Source: Mobiluncus sp963511525 (GTDB lineage Bacteria; Actinomycetota; Actinomycetes; Actinomycetales; Actinomycetaceae). From it: DNA of 64,000 nt. A program made the translations under genes and the position numbers. The notes beneath the pieces were generated by a model. It saw only the letters and a program-made list of their open reading frames with translations. It did no database searches and was not told the DNA's origin. Location: positions 124,001 to 188,000 of the forward strand of contig NZ_CAUPIY010000003.1 in NCBI RefSeq assembly GCF_963511525.1, in the 5' to 3' direction. Below are positions 44,220 through 53,494 of the stretch, one piece after another (within the stretch, counting starts at the first letter, position 1; each line of letters starts with the position of its first letter).

Positions 44220-45254
44220 TCAGAGCAAATCCCGGACCTCACCGACCAGTTCTTCCAGGATATCTTCCAAGAAAATTACTCCGATAACCGTTCCAGGACC
44301 CTCTGCTTTGACCACCCCAGCCAAGTGAGTGCCTTGCTTTTGCATCACCCGTAGGGCATCCTCCACTTCCATCTGGGGGGTCACGGTGATTAACGAGCGA
44401 ATCCGCCAGGGTTCCAATGGTTTCTCACGCGATTCTTTCTCTACCGCAATGACATCTTTGATGTGCAAGTATCCGGTAATATTCCCGGTTTCATCGATAA
44501 TCGGGATACGCGAAAACCCGGTGCGTGCCACGGTTTTTTCTGCCTCTACAGGAGTGATATCCGCGGGCAACGTCACCAAGTTCTCTAAACCGACCATTAC
44601 CCCGGACACGACTTCTGCAGAAAACTCCAGAGTCCCGGAAAGCAGGCCCAAGTCGTCCTCCAAAACCCCCTGCTCGCGGGATTTCTCAACGATTGAAGAC
44701 ATTTCTTCGACTGTAAAACTCACCCCAACTTCATGTTGCGGTTCCAAACCGAACAACCTCACCACCGAGTTCGCAAAGCGATTCATGGCGCCGATGACGG
44801 GACGCAACGCCCTTTCTATCGCCACCATCGGGGGTGAGTAAATCAAGATGAGTCGGGTGTGAGCCGAAACCGAGGTATATTTCGGAATCATCTCACCGGC
44901 CACCACGTGCAGGTACAGAACAATCAGCAAAGCGAGAATAATGGCTAGGGAATGAGCACTGACGGCAGGCAGTCCCAGCAGCAGCGCCACCGGCAACAGC
45001 AGATGCGCAATTGCCGGTTCCGCCACCACTCCCAATCCGGTAGACGCCAACGTAATTCCCAGCTGGCAAACGGCGAGCATTTCGGAAATATTTTCTACCG
45101 CAATCAGCGCGGAAGCTGCCCCGCGTTTCCCCTCTTTCACCAGGGGTTCAATCTCAGCTTTACGCGAAGCCGTGAACGCGAATTCCGCGCCGACAAAGAA
45201 AGCGTTGATGGCCAGGAGCACCACCATCACGATTAGGGCAATCCAATCACTCAT
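44220..45254 (-). CDS. CNNM/HlyC-type membrane protein with CBS pair (second copy)
   Basis: 344 residues. An N-terminal DUF21 membrane domain of three or four spans (LIVMVVLLAINAFFVGAEFAF) is followed by a CBS pair (SGVMVGLENLVTLPADITPV ... GYLHIKDVIAVEKESREKP). It lacks the extra C-terminal CorC_HlyC domain of its upstream partner. Such proteins have been tied to magnesium or cobalt handling; the label haemolysin is historical. Its ATG overlaps the end of the upstream paralogue by eight bases, so the two are made together and may form a heteromer. Confidence 0.88.
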   Translation of the reverse strand: MSDWIALIVMVVLLAINAFFVGAEFAFTASRKAEIEPLVKEGKRGAASALIAVENISEMLAVCQLGITLASTGLGVVAEPAIAHLLLPVALLLGLPAVSAHSLAIILALLIVLYLHVVAGEMIPKYTSVSAHTRLILIYSPPMVAIERALRPVIGAMNRFANSVVRLFGLEPQHEVGVSFTVEEMSSIVEKSREQGVLEDDLGLLSGTLEFSAEVVSGVMVGLENLVTLPADITPVEAEKTVARTGFSRIPIIDETGNITGYLHIKDVIAVEKESREKPLEPWRIRSLITVTPQMEVEDALRVMQKQGTHLAGVVKAEGPGTVIGVIFLEDILEELVGEVRDLL

Positions 45255-46614
45255 ACGTCGCCTCCGGGGAAGTCAAGCGCATGCCGGGGACAGGGTTGCG
45301 GGTGATGCGAACTCGGTCGATACGCCGACCGTCCATCTGTTCGACACGCAAAAGGTATCCGTTGACCAGGACTGTATCACCTTGCGAGGGGATGTGTCCC
45401 AGTTCGTTCATAATCAAGCCCCCCAATGTTTCGTAGGGGCCTTCATCAGGCAGTTCCACTTTGGTTTGAATCGACAGTTCATCAGGGCGTATCAACCCTG
45501 GAACCAGCCACTCGCCCTCCAGAGGATGATTAATCCCAGCAGCGTGCTGATCGTGTTCATCCGCGACCTCACCCACGATTTCTTCGACCGCGTCCTCCAA
45601 AGTCACGATGCCCGAAGTGCCCCCGTACTCGTCTACCACCACCGCGGTTTGGCCGCCAGCATCACGCAGCAGCACCATCAAATCCGCCAGACCCATCGTC
45701 TCGGGAACCCTGGGAACTTCATACATCAGCGACGACGAAGTGACCACGACTTCACCGCGGCGTTCATAAGGTACGGATACGGCTCGGCGCAGATTGGCGA
45801 ATCCCAGGATGTCGTCCAAACCGTCCGGTCCAACCACCGGAAAACGAGAATGCCCGGTTTCCCGCGCTTTGGCAATGAGGTCATCCGCGCTGTCATTCTG
45901 AGTCAGATAGTGCACCCGCCCGCGGTCAGTCATCACGTCTTTCGCCGCCAAACCAGAAATATGCACCGAACGGGTAAACAGGGAAGCGGTCGATAAATCC
46001 AGCAGCCCTTCCTCCGCGCTTTGCCGCACCATCGCCACGAGTTCCTGAGCGGAATGAGCCCCGGACAGTTCTTCCACAACCTCCACACCCATCCGGTCCA
46101 GCACGAAGTTCGCCGAAGCCTTCAGCACCACAATGAGAGGCTTGAAAATAAAGGTGAACGCCCGCTGCGGACGCACCACAAAACCGGCCGTTTTCATGGG
46201 GTCCGCCAGCGCCAGGTTCTTGGGAATGAGCTCGCCAAAGACCATGGAATAAAGATTCGTGATGACCAGGGCGACCACCGCGCCCAGTGCCGTGGCTGCG
46301 GCCAGAGCCATCCCGGTATGTCCTAAACCGCGTGTCACCAGGTTCGCTATGGCTGTTTGGGTGGTGTAACCCACCATAATTGTGGACAGGGTAATGCCCA
46401 CCTGGGTACCCGAAAGTTGGGTAGACAGATTAGAAATAGAGTCCTTCACAAGGGCGGCCCGCTTGTCGCCGTTAGCCGCGCGACCCGCAACTCTGGCGGG
46501 GTCGACAGCTAGGAAGGCAAACTCAGTGGCTACAAAAAAAGCTGTGACCAAAGTCAGAATCAACCCCACCGCCACCAACAGCCAGTCAGCCACGACAGGA
46601 CTCAACCGACCCAC
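45247..46614 (-). CDS. CNNM/HlyC-type membrane protein with CBS pair and CorC domain
   Basis: 455 residues. DUF21 membrane domain (LLVAVGLILTLVTAFFVATEFAF), CBS pair (about residues 205-330) and a C-terminal transporter-associated CorC_HlyC domain (about 355-440). The CBS/CorC hinge TAVVVDEYGGTSGIVTLEDAVEEI is typical. First gene of a two-gene operon with a shorter paralogue, an arrangement common in actinobacteria. Magnesium efflux or homeostasis is the family expectation. Confidence 0.9.
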   Translation of the reverse strand: MGRLSPVVADWLLVAVGLILTLVTAFFVATEFAFLAVDPARVAGRAANGDKRAALVKDSISNLSTQLSGTQVGITLSTIMVGYTTQTAIANLVTRGLGHTGMALAAATALGAVVALVITNLYSMVFGELIPKNLALADPMKTAGFVVRPQRAFTFIFKPLIVVLKASANFVLDRMGVEVVEELSGAHSAQELVAMVRQSAEEGLLDLSTASLFTRSVHISGLAAKDVMTDRGRVHYLTQNDSADDLIAKARETGHSRFPVVGPDGLDDILGFANLRRAVSVPYERRGEVVVTSSSLMYEVPRVPETMGLADLMVLLRDAGGQTAVVVDEYGGTSGIVTLEDAVEEIVGEVADEHDQHAAGINHPLEGEWLVPGLIRPDELSIQTKVELPDEGPYETLGGLIMNELGHIPSQGDTVLVNGYLLRVEQMDGRRIDRVRITRNPVPGMRLTSPEATYE

Positions 46615-46732
46615 CGCCCTTGTGCGCCCTCATCTGAAACCAAGGCGGGACGACCGGGCTGAAACCGGAGAACCGGGGTGGGGAACAGAAAAAAAGATAA
46701 TCGCGGGATGTCTTGCAGTTTAACCACCGTAC

Positions 46733-47194
46733 TTATTTGCCAGCTGTGGCGGCACGGACGATTTCGCGGCGGACCCGCAGAGAAGGCTGGCCGTTGCCAT
46801 CGGCTAGGACCATGCCCAAGCCTCCCGCCAGCGAACCCCCAGCTACCAAGCCGCGGGTGTATTCTTTGCGTTCCTCTGAGGAATTCGCTGCCCAAACCGG
46901 ATTGTTGACCACGCTGATGGGAAGGTTCACGACCGCCAAAATGAGGGCACAAATCCGGGGGTACTTCCCCAGAGCCAGACCCATCGCGGTCACCGCCGTT
47001 GCGGCTCCAGCCAAGCGGGACAACAGCTTCGCATCCGAAGTCAGCATGGGCGGCAGGCCAATCTTTTCCAGGGTCGGCTCCATCTTTCGGAAACGTTCCA
47101 CGTGATCTGCGGGGTTGCGCAAAGCGTCGAGGCCGTCATGAATGAACACCGCCGCCAGCAGCGGACGTGAAATAAAACGCAGCAAAGTCCTCAT
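46733..47194 (-). CDS. DoxX family membrane protein
   Basis: 153 residues from the ATG of MRTLLRFISRPLLAAVFIHDG, where DoxX homology begins; an upstream extension of 25 residues is not conserved-looking. Four hydrophobic segments. DoxX proteins have been linked in mycobacteria to a membrane complex for thiol and oxidant stress. It is divergent from sigR with only about 95 bases between, which suits a redox-linked role but does not prove it. No Shine-Dalgarno is seen, so translation may be leaderless. Confidence 0.75.
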   Translation of the reverse strand: MRTLLRFISRPLLAAVFIHDGLDALRNPADHVERFRKMEPTLEKIGLPPMLTSDAKLLSRLAGAATAVTAMGLALGKYPRICALILAVVNLPISVVNNPVWAANSSEERKEYTRGLVAGGSLAGGLGMVLADGNGQPSLRVRREIVRAATAGK

Positions 47195-47255
47195 AACACT
47201 ATTGTCCCCATTTTTTAGACCAGTTCGCACCTTTTCGAAACGTTTTTGGCGGTGA

Positions 47256-47280
47256 GGAATAAAAACCACCCACTACGGTT
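47256..47280 (+). promoter_or_regulatory. Candidate SigR-type autoregulated promoter
   Basis: GGAAT, 17 bases, then GTT, close to the SigR/SigH consensus of GGAAT and GTT about 18 bases apart. Transcription would start near 47288, at the GTG at 47290. One base shorter spacing than the norm keeps the call tentative. Confidence 0.5.
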
Positions 47281-47289
47281 ATAACAGGT

Positions 47290-47985
47290 GTGAGACAAAC
47301 TTTGGAAAAACCTCTCGCCAAGCCCACTCGCGCCCGGGGCGCAACAAACCGGGCGCAATCTCTTCCGCCCGCACCCTGCACAGGTCTAAACTGGGCAACG
47401 ATGAGCGAAACAGTAAATTCTGCGCCCCCAGGGACGCCTTCCAAATCGGAGCAGCGTTTTGAAACGGAAGTCATGCCGTTTTTGAATCAGCTCTATTCCG
47501 GTGCCTTGCGTTTGACCAGAAACCCGCACGATGCCGAGGATCTGGTCCAAGAAACCTTCCTGAAAGCTTTTAAAAGTTTTGATTCTTTTCAGGAGGGAAC
47601 GAACCTGTTGGCGTGGCTCTATCGCATCATGACCAACACTTTCATTAACTCTTATCGCAAGGATCAGCGTCGGCCCCGTACCGAAACTATGGCTGAGCTG
47701 ACGGATTACCAACTCGCTCAGGACGACTCCAACCGAGAAGCTCATTCGGCGGAGTCTCTGGCCTTGGATCGTCTGGGAACCCAAGACATTCTTGATGCCT
47801 TGGATGCCCTACCCGATGAATACCGCGAAGCGGTGTACCTAGCCGATGTAGAAGGTCTGGCTTACAAAGAGATTGCGGAAATCCTTGATATTCCCTCCGG
47901 GACGGTCATGTCCCGTCTGCATCGTGGACGGGCGAAACTGCGAAAAATGCTGAGAGAACGTGTGGAAGCTGAGGTGTTGGTATGA
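47290..47985 (+). CDS. sigR: SigR/SigH-type RNA polymerase sigma factor
   Basis: 231 residues from the GTG, or 194 from the internal ATG at 47401 (MSETVNSAPPG). Group IV sigma factor: region 2 at YSGALRLTRNPHDAEDLVQE and region 4 at ALPDEYREAVYLADVEGLAY with the helix-turn-helix IPSGTVMSRLHRGRAKLR. It directs thiol-oxidative stress genes and is held by its anti-sigma factor, encoded next with an ATGA overlap. The GTG start lies right after the candidate autoregulated promoter, and the ATG gives the usual length, so both forms may exist, as for Streptomyces SigR. Confidence 0.93.
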   Translation: MRQTLEKPLAKPTRARGATNRAQSLPPAPCTGLNWATMSETVNSAPPGTPSKSEQRFETEVMPFLNQLYSGALRLTRNPHDAEDLVQETFLKAFKSFDSFQEGTNLLAWLYRIMTNTFINSYRKDQRRPRTETMAELTDYQLAQDDSNREAHSAESLALDRLGTQDILDALDALPDEYREAVYLADVEGLAYKEIAEILDIPSGTVMSRLHRGRAKLRKMLRERVEAEVLV

Positions 47986-48257
47986 GTGAGGAAAACCTTA
48001 ATCCACAGATGCCCCCCGCGTCTGAGTCCGACTGTAACTGCGAAACCGTCACGGAAAATATGCGTGAAATCATGAACGGAGAGATGGATTTGCCCACCGC
48101 CCAGCAATTCCATGAGCATTTGCGCCACTGCCCGAACTGCCATGAGGAATCTCTGCGTGTGGAACGCTACATCACGCTGCTGCGGCAATCCTGCCACTGT
48201 GAAGCCCCGGTTGAACTGCGGGAACGTATCATGATTGAGATTCGTAAAATCAGTTAG
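47982..48257 (+). CDS. rsrA: Redox-sensing ZAS anti-sigma factor (RsrA/RshA type)
   Basis: 91 residues with the zinc anti-sigma motif H-x3-C-x2-C (HLRHCPNC) and additional Cys in DCNCE and QSCHCE. In this family, oxidation of the zinc-bound Cys releases the sigma factor. The ATG overlaps the sigR stop codon, giving equal synthesis of the pair. Confidence 0.93.
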   Translation: MSEENLNPQMPPASESDCNCETVTENMREIMNGEMDLPTAQQFHEHLRHCPNCHEESLRVERYITLLRQSCHCEAPVELRERIMIEIRKIS

Positions 48258-48360
48258 CTACCCTGCACTTCCAGGCCGACAGGGACGCCGCGGGTTTGCG
48301 GGAAAGCTGGGAATATGTGAAAATAGGCAGGTTGATTACCAACCTGAGAAGGAGGCTGTT

Positions 48361-48435
48361 ATGTCGAAACGCGGTCGCAAGCGTCGGGCGCGGTCCAAGA
48401 GTGCCGCTAATCACGGCAAACGCCCCAATGCTTAA
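48361..48435 (+). CDS. 50S ribosomal protein bL37
   Basis: A 24-residue, very basic protein, MSKRGRKRRARSKSAANHGK followed by RPNA. It matches the small actinobacterial ribosomal protein bL37, whose C-terminus ends NHGKRPN. A strong AGAAGGAGG ribosome site lies six bases before the ATG. It follows rsrA by about 100 bases, as in other actinobacteria, and is followed by a terminator. Confidence 0.9.
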   Translation: MSKRGRKRRARSKSAANHGKRPNA

Positions 48436-48447
48436 AACTTGAACGGC

Positions 48448-48478
48448 GGGTGCGGGACAGTGAAAACTTCCCGCACCC
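48448..48478 (+). terminator. Terminator after bL37
   Basis: A perfect ten-pair stem (GGGTGCGGGA with TCCCGCACCC), an 11-base loop, then a T-rich stretch ending in TTTT. It ends the sigR-rsrA-bL37 transcript. Confidence 0.8.
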
Positions 48479-48511
48479 TCGGTGTCTTTTAGGCTGAAAG
48501 ACCCAAAACGC

Positions 48512-48549
48512 AGTTTTCCCCGGAAGAAACCAATCTTCCGGGGAAAACT
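48512..48549 (-). terminator. Terminator after kgd
   Basis: A perfect 16-pair stem closes a six-base loop; TTTT follows four bases later on the minus strand. It begins about ten bases after the kgd stop codon and faces the bL37 terminator. Confidence 0.8.
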
Positions 48550-48559
48550 ATGACTGCTC

Positions 48560-51500
48560 TTAGCGGGCGAAAGCGCGCGACACCAGGTCAGCGGCCTGCT
48601 TCTTGTGTACGGAAGCCAAGCCGGTAGAGGGGGCGGCCATCGCCGGGCGGGACACCACACGAATCGGACGGTCACCGATGAAGGCATCCTGGTGCATCTT
48701 CAGGAAGGTCCAGACCCCCTGATTCTCCGGCTCGTCCTGCGCCCACACCAGTTCAGCGTTGGGGTACTGTGCCAAAATCGGCTTCAGGTCCTCGTGCAGC
48801 GGGTAGTACTGTTCCAAACGCACGATTGCGGTGGTTTTATCCCCGGTCTTGGCGCGTTCGGCCGCCAAGTCGTAATACAACCGGCCGGTGCAGATTAGCA
48901 CGCGAGTCACCGCGTTGGGATCCAGATTGCCTTGGTCGCCGATGACCCGTTGGAACTGACCAGAGGTGAAATCTTCGACCGAAGACACCGCCGCTTTCAA
49001 ACGCAGCAGCTGTTTGGGGGTAAAGACAACCAGCGGGGTCCGCGGCCGACGATAGGCCTGCTGACGCAACATATGGAAGTGGTTAGCCGGAGTGGAGGGC
49101 TGGACAATCCACATATTGTCCTGGGCAGCCAGACTCAGCCAGCGTTCGATACGCGCCGAGGAGTGGTCAGGTCCTTGACCCTCAAAACCATGGGGCAGCA
49201 ACAGCACCAGAGAGGAGTGCTGATGCCACTTCTGTTGAGCCGAACAGATGAACTCGTCAATCATGGTCTGGCCACCAAACGAGAAGTCGCCGAACTGTGC
49301 CTCCCAGATAGTGAGAGCTTCAGGGCGTTCCACCGAATAGCCATACTCGAATCCCATCGGCGCGTACTCGGACAGGGACGAGTCGTAAATCATGAACTTG
49401 CCCTGTCTGTCGCTTAAGAATTCCAGCGGGGTCCATTCCTCACCGGTCTTAAAATCGTGAGCAACCGCATGACGTTGCACGAAAGTCGCCCGGCGGGCAT
49501 CTTCACCGGACATCCGGATGGGAACGCCCTCCATCAGAATCGACCCGAACGCCAACAGCTCGCCGAAGCCCCAGTCGATGTTGCCTTCGCGAGACATCTG
49601 CTGACGCTTTTCGTAGAGCTTTTGAACCTTGGGGTGCATGGTGAAGCCTTCGGGGTAATCCACGTGCGCGTCCCCGATGGTTTCCACCACATCCTGCGAG
49701 ATAGCTGAGGTCCAAGCAATCATGTCGTCGGACTCGTCGGTCTGAGCAGCGGGCAGGATCCAATCCCAGTCGTTGCCGCCCTGCTCGCCTTGCCGCGACG
49801 GGGTGTAGCCCTTTTCCTTGGTTTCCTCAAATATTTTTTCGAGTTTCTGGTGGTAATCCTCCACTTCCGCTTTCGCTTCCTCATCCGAGAGATCGCCACG
49901 ACCAATCAGGTTATTCATGTAAACCGTGCGGGTGGTCGGATGACTATCAATCAGGTGATACATCACCGGCTGAGTCATCGACGGATCGTCGCCCTCGTTG
50001 TGTCCGCGGCGACGGTAACAAATCAGGTCAATGATGACGTCCTTGTGGAACTTTTGCTGGAAACGGTAGGCCAGACCAGCCACCCTCGTGACCATCTCAG
50101 GATCGTCGGCGTTCACGTGGAAAATCGGCACCTGCAAGCCCTTAGCCAAGTCAGTGCAGTAGTTCGTGGAACGGGCATTGGTCGGGGAAGTCGTGAAACC
50201 AATCTGGTTATTCACGATGATGTGCACCGTCCCGCCGGTAGTGTAGGCCTTGAGTTGGCTCATGTTCAGCGTCTCATAGACGACACCCTGACCGATGAAA
50301 GCTGCATCGCCGTGAATCAGCACGGGCAGGTAACCGTAGTCGCCCTCGATACCGACTTTATCCTGTTGCGCCCGGACAATGCCTTCGACCACCGGGTTCA
50401 CGGCCTCCAAGTGGGAGGGGTTAGCCGCGATATAGACGCTGGTGGTCTTGCCTTCGTAAGACTCGTAGATGGATTCGGTGCCCAGGTGATACTTCACGTC
50501 CCCGGAGCCCTGAACTGAACCAGGATTCATGTTGCCTTCAAATTCGGCGAAAATCTGGTTGTTGGTTTTGCCGGCCACATTCACCAGCATATTCAGCCGA
50601 CCACGGTGCGCCATCCCGATGGTCACCCCGGCCAAGCCGTCGTGGGCGGCATCGTCCATAATCCGCAGCATCAGGGGGATTAGCGATTCACCGCCCTCCA
50701 AGCTGAAGCGCTTTTGGCCCACATACTTGGTTTGCAAAAAGTCCTCGAAAGCCTGCGCCGCGTTCAAACGGTTCATGATGGCGTGACGAACTTCTTTGCT
50801 CGGCGGTTCGTAGGGGCGCTCGATCTCATGTTGCATCCACTTGCGCTGTTCGGGGTCTTGAATGTGCATATATTCAATGCCCGCGGTACGAGTGTAGGTA
50901 TCGCGCATCTGGGTCAGAATGTCGCGCAGCTTCATGTTGACGTTGTGTTTGTCGCCCAGTTGTCCCACCGGGAAGTACCGATCCAAATCCCAGATAGAAA
51001 GCCCATAGGCGTCGAGTTTCAAGTCTGGGTGGCGACGTACCCGATAATCCAGAGGATCGATATCCGCAATCAAGTGCCCGCGGGAACGGTAAGAGTGGAT
51101 AAACCGCGCAATCCGCGCGTCCTTGGACAACTCCCCTTCCCCGCTGTAATCGTTGTTACGCGCCCAGCTGAAAGGTTCGTAAGGCACCTTCATGGAATCA
51201 AAGACACGTTCGTAGAATCCGTCTTCACCCTTGAGTTTCTTTTCGATTAGCCCCAGGAAAGAGCCGGACAAGGCTCCTTGAATGACCCGATGGTCATAGG
51301 TGGAGGACATATGCATAATCTTGCCGATACCGGCTTGGGCCAGCTGTTCGTCGGAGGCACCGGCCCACTCTGCCGGGTAATTCGTCGCCCCGACCCCGAT
51401 GATGCAACCCTGGCCCTGTACCAAACGCGGCGATGACATGAGGGTTCCCAAGGTTCCCGGATTCGTCAGCGTCACCGTGCAGCCGGAATAGTCTTCCATT

Positions 51501-52285
51501 CCCAGTTTGCCGTCACGAGCCTTTTTCACGAGTTCTTCGTAAGCGTGGACGAATTCTTCAAAAGACAGGGTGTCGGCATTGTGCACGACGGGCGTGACCA
51601 GCAGACGCGAACCATCGTCCTTCGGCAAGTCAATCGCCAGTCCAAAACCAACGTGCGCGAAATGGTCAATGTGCGGCTTGCCGTCCTCCAGGCGATAACG
51701 CACGTTGACATCGGGGGTTTCCACCAAGGCTTCCACAATGGCGTAGCCAATCAAGTGGGTAAAGGACACTTTGCCGCCGCGCGTCCGCTTCAGGTGGTCA
51801 TTAATCTGGGCACGGTTCTCGATCAGCACTTTCGCCGGAATCTGACGGTAAGACGTCGCCGTCGGCACTGACAGCGAAGCGTCCATATTTTTCGCAATCG
51901 CGGCGGAGACACCCTTCAGCCGTTCCGAACGGTCCTCACCTTTAGAGGCAGACCTTGCCGCATCATAGTGCTGCTTTGCCACCATTGCGGCGTAGGGCGA
52001 AGTCGGAGCGTGAACGACTGAACGCGGCAGCGGCGGGCGGTCAGAGTGTTGGGCATCAAGTCCGGCAGGACGGGATTCCTCAACAGGTTTAGCTGTTTCG
52101 CCGCCTTCTGCGTGTTCAGAGGTGGTGCCAGCGGTTGCTCCCGGCAGCAATCCCAGGCTTTCCATCTGTTGAAAATACGACTGCCATTCGGGGGGAACTG
52201 AACTTTTATCCGCGAGGTATTGGGCGTGAAGCTGAGCAATAACTTCTTCGGAGGCTGAATTATTCGACGACTGTGTCTCGGCCAC
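48560..52285 (-). CDS. kgd: Multifunctional 2-oxoglutarate decarboxylase/dehydrogenase (Kgd)
   Basis: 1241 residues. The actinobacterial KGD/OdhA architecture: a short OdhB-binding-like N-terminus (EEVIAQLHAQYLADKSSVPP), a dihydrolipoamide succinyltransferase-like domain (residues about 110-345, with TYDHRVIQGALSG), and the thiamine-diphosphate E1 domain (about 350-1241) with GMAHRGRLNMLVN and GDAAFIGQG. There is no lipoyl domain. It converts 2-oxoglutarate to succinic semialdehyde or, with partner E2/E3, to succinyl-CoA. It sits between bL37 and rsgA, in a region where sigR, rsgA, aroA and hisN are commonly neighbours. Confidence 0.96.
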   Translation of the reverse strand: MAETQSSNNSASEEVIAQLHAQYLADKSSVPPEWQSYFQQMESLGLLPGATAGTTSEHAEGGETAKPVEESRPAGLDAQHSDRPPLPRSVVHAPTSPYAAMVAKQHYDAARSASKGEDRSERLKGVSAAIAKNMDASLSVPTATSYRQIPAKVLIENRAQINDHLKRTRGGKVSFTHLIGYAIVEALVETPDVNVRYRLEDGKPHIDHFAHVGFGLAIDLPKDDGSRLLVTPVVHNADTLSFEEFVHAYEELVKKARDGKLGMEDYSGCTVTLTNPGTLGTLMSSPRLVQGQGCIIGVGATNYPAEWAGASDEQLAQAGIGKIMHMSSTYDHRVIQGALSGSFLGLIEKKLKGEDGFYERVFDSMKVPYEPFSWARNNDYSGEGELSKDARIARFIHSYRSRGHLIADIDPLDYRVRRHPDLKLDAYGLSIWDLDRYFPVGQLGDKHNVNMKLRDILTQMRDTYTRTAGIEYMHIQDPEQRKWMQHEIERPYEPPSKEVRHAIMNRLNAAQAFEDFLQTKYVGQKRFSLEGGESLIPLMLRIMDDAAHDGLAGVTIGMAHRGRLNMLVNVAGKTNNQIFAEFEGNMNPGSVQGSGDVKYHLGTESIYESYEGKTTSVYIAANPSHLEAVNPVVEGIVRAQQDKVGIEGDYGYLPVLIHGDAAFIGQGVVYETLNMSQLKAYTTGGTVHIIVNNQIGFTTSPTNARSTNYCTDLAKGLQVPIFHVNADDPEMVTRVAGLAYRFQQKFHKDVIIDLICYRRRGHNEGDDPSMTQPVMYHLIDSHPTTRTVYMNNLIGRGDLSDEEAKAEVEDYHQKLEKIFEETKEKGYTPSRQGEQGGNDWDWILPAAQTDESDDMIAWTSAISQDVVETIGDAHVDYPEGFTMHPKVQKLYEKRQQMSREGNIDWGFGELLAFGSILMEGVPIRMSGEDARRATFVQRHAVAHDFKTGEEWTPLEFLSDRQGKFMIYDSSLSEYAPMGFEYGYSVERPEALTIWEAQFGDFSFGGQTMIDEFICSAQQKWHQHSSLVLLLPHGFEGQGPDHSSARIERWLSLAAQDNMWIVQPSTPANHFHMLRQQAYRRPRTPLVVFTPKQLLRLKAAVSSVEDFTSGQFQRVIGDQGNLDPNAVTRVLICTGRLYYDLAAERAKTGDKTTAIVRLEQYYPLHEDLKPILAQYPNAELVWAQDEPENQGVWTFLKMHQDAFIGDRPIRVVSRPAMAAPSTGLASVHKKQAADLVSRAFAR

Positions 52286-52435
52286 TATATTTTCCCTTTC
52301 AAGGTCATTGGAAATTTTTTCCGTTGTGCTCCTAATTTAGGACTTTTAGCCTAGGAATTTCACCTTATTTCTCAGACCTTGACAAAGATTTACTATAGTT
52401 CTAGTTATCCTTGGGAATTTGCGGACTTTCCCTTT

Positions 52436-53494
52436 TCAGTAGGCTGACGGAATCTCGGTCAATAGGCTCCGGAAAGACGCCAAACGCAGCGCTAGTTCCG
52501 GGTGTTCGTCCAGTAGGCAATCCGGAGAGTCCACACCGTGGGTGCAGCCTCGCGGACAGTCCTGGGCTATCGCGTAAAGTTCCGAAAATCCGCGCAGCAA
52601 TCCCGCCGCATCAACATGAGCCAAACCAAAGGAGCGCACTCCGGGAGTGTCGATGAGCCACCCTTGTGCAGCCACCGGTAAGGCAGCCGCCGAGGTCGAA
52701 GTGTGTCGGCCCTTGCCGGTCACTGCGTTGACTGTCCCGGTCGCCCGATTTGCGCCCGGAACCAGCGCGTTCACCAGGGTAGATTTCCCTACCCCCGAGT
52801 GGCCTAGCAGGACCGTGATTTCACCGGCTAACTGTTTCGTGAGCGCCACCAGTCCTGGGGCGACCGGGTCAGGCGGCGGGGCCTGCGGGTTGGTCTCTCC
52901 CAGCGGTGGCGCCAGAACTACAGGTTCGTAGAGGTGTTTGTTCAGGGCAAACACTGTGATTCCAATAGCTTCGTAGTCTGCGATAAGTTCCTGGGCAGAA
53001 TCCAAGTCCGTTTTCGTTACCGCCAGCAGCGGGGTGACCTTCGCGTCCAAAGCCGCCACTATCGCGCGGTCAATCATGCCGCGTTTTGGTTCCGGGTCAC
53101 GCGCTGCGACCACGATTAGCATCTGGGTGGCGTTGGCAACGATGAGTTTTTCTCGCGCTCCTGCCTCGGATTCGTCAAAGCTGCGGCGCAGGACGGTTTG
53201 GCGATCCTCCAAGGTGACGATGCGCGCCAAAGTGTCAGGAGTGCCGGAAGTGTCTCCTTCTACGCCCACTCGGTCCCCCACGATGACGCCCTTTCGCCCC
53301 AGCGCCCGCGCCTTAACGGCTTGCACCATGCGGTCTGCGCTAATCGCTACCGTAAACCGGCCCCGGTCCACAGCGACGACCATACCGGGCTCAGCGTGCG
53401 CAAAACTGGGGCGCTTCTTCGTGCGGGGGCGGCTGCCCTTCCCCGGGCGCACGTGTACTCGCGGATCATCGGTGCCAATGTCGCGGCGACTCAA
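52436..53494 (-). CDS. rsgA: Ribosome small-subunit-dependent GTPase RsgA
   Basis: 352 residues from a TTG at 53494, chosen because it overlaps the aroA stop as TTGA and has GGGAG upstream; this gives MSRRDIGTDDPRVHVRPGKG, the usual actinobacterial opening. Circularly permuted GTPase with an OB domain, the G motifs TKTD and GHSGVGKSTLV, and a zinc finger with CPRGCTHGVDSPDC. It helps mature the 30S subunit. A GTG 27 bases upstream is an alternative start. Confidence 0.94.
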   Translation of the reverse strand: MSRRDIGTDDPRVHVRPGKGSRPRTKKRPSFAHAEPGMVVAVDRGRFTVAISADRMVQAVKARALGRKGVIVGDRVGVEGDTSGTPDTLARIVTLEDRQTVLRRSFDESEAGAREKLIVANATQMLIVVAARDPEPKRGMIDRAIVAALDAKVTPLLAVTKTDLDSAQELIADYEAIGITVFALNKHLYEPVVLAPPLGETNPQAPPPDPVAPGLVALTKQLAGEITVLLGHSGVGKSTLVNALVPGANRATGTVNAVTGKGRHTSTSAAALPVAAQGWLIDTPGVRSFGLAHVDAAGLLRGFSELYAIAQDCPRGCTHGVDSPDCLLDEHPELALRLASFRSLLTEIPSAY

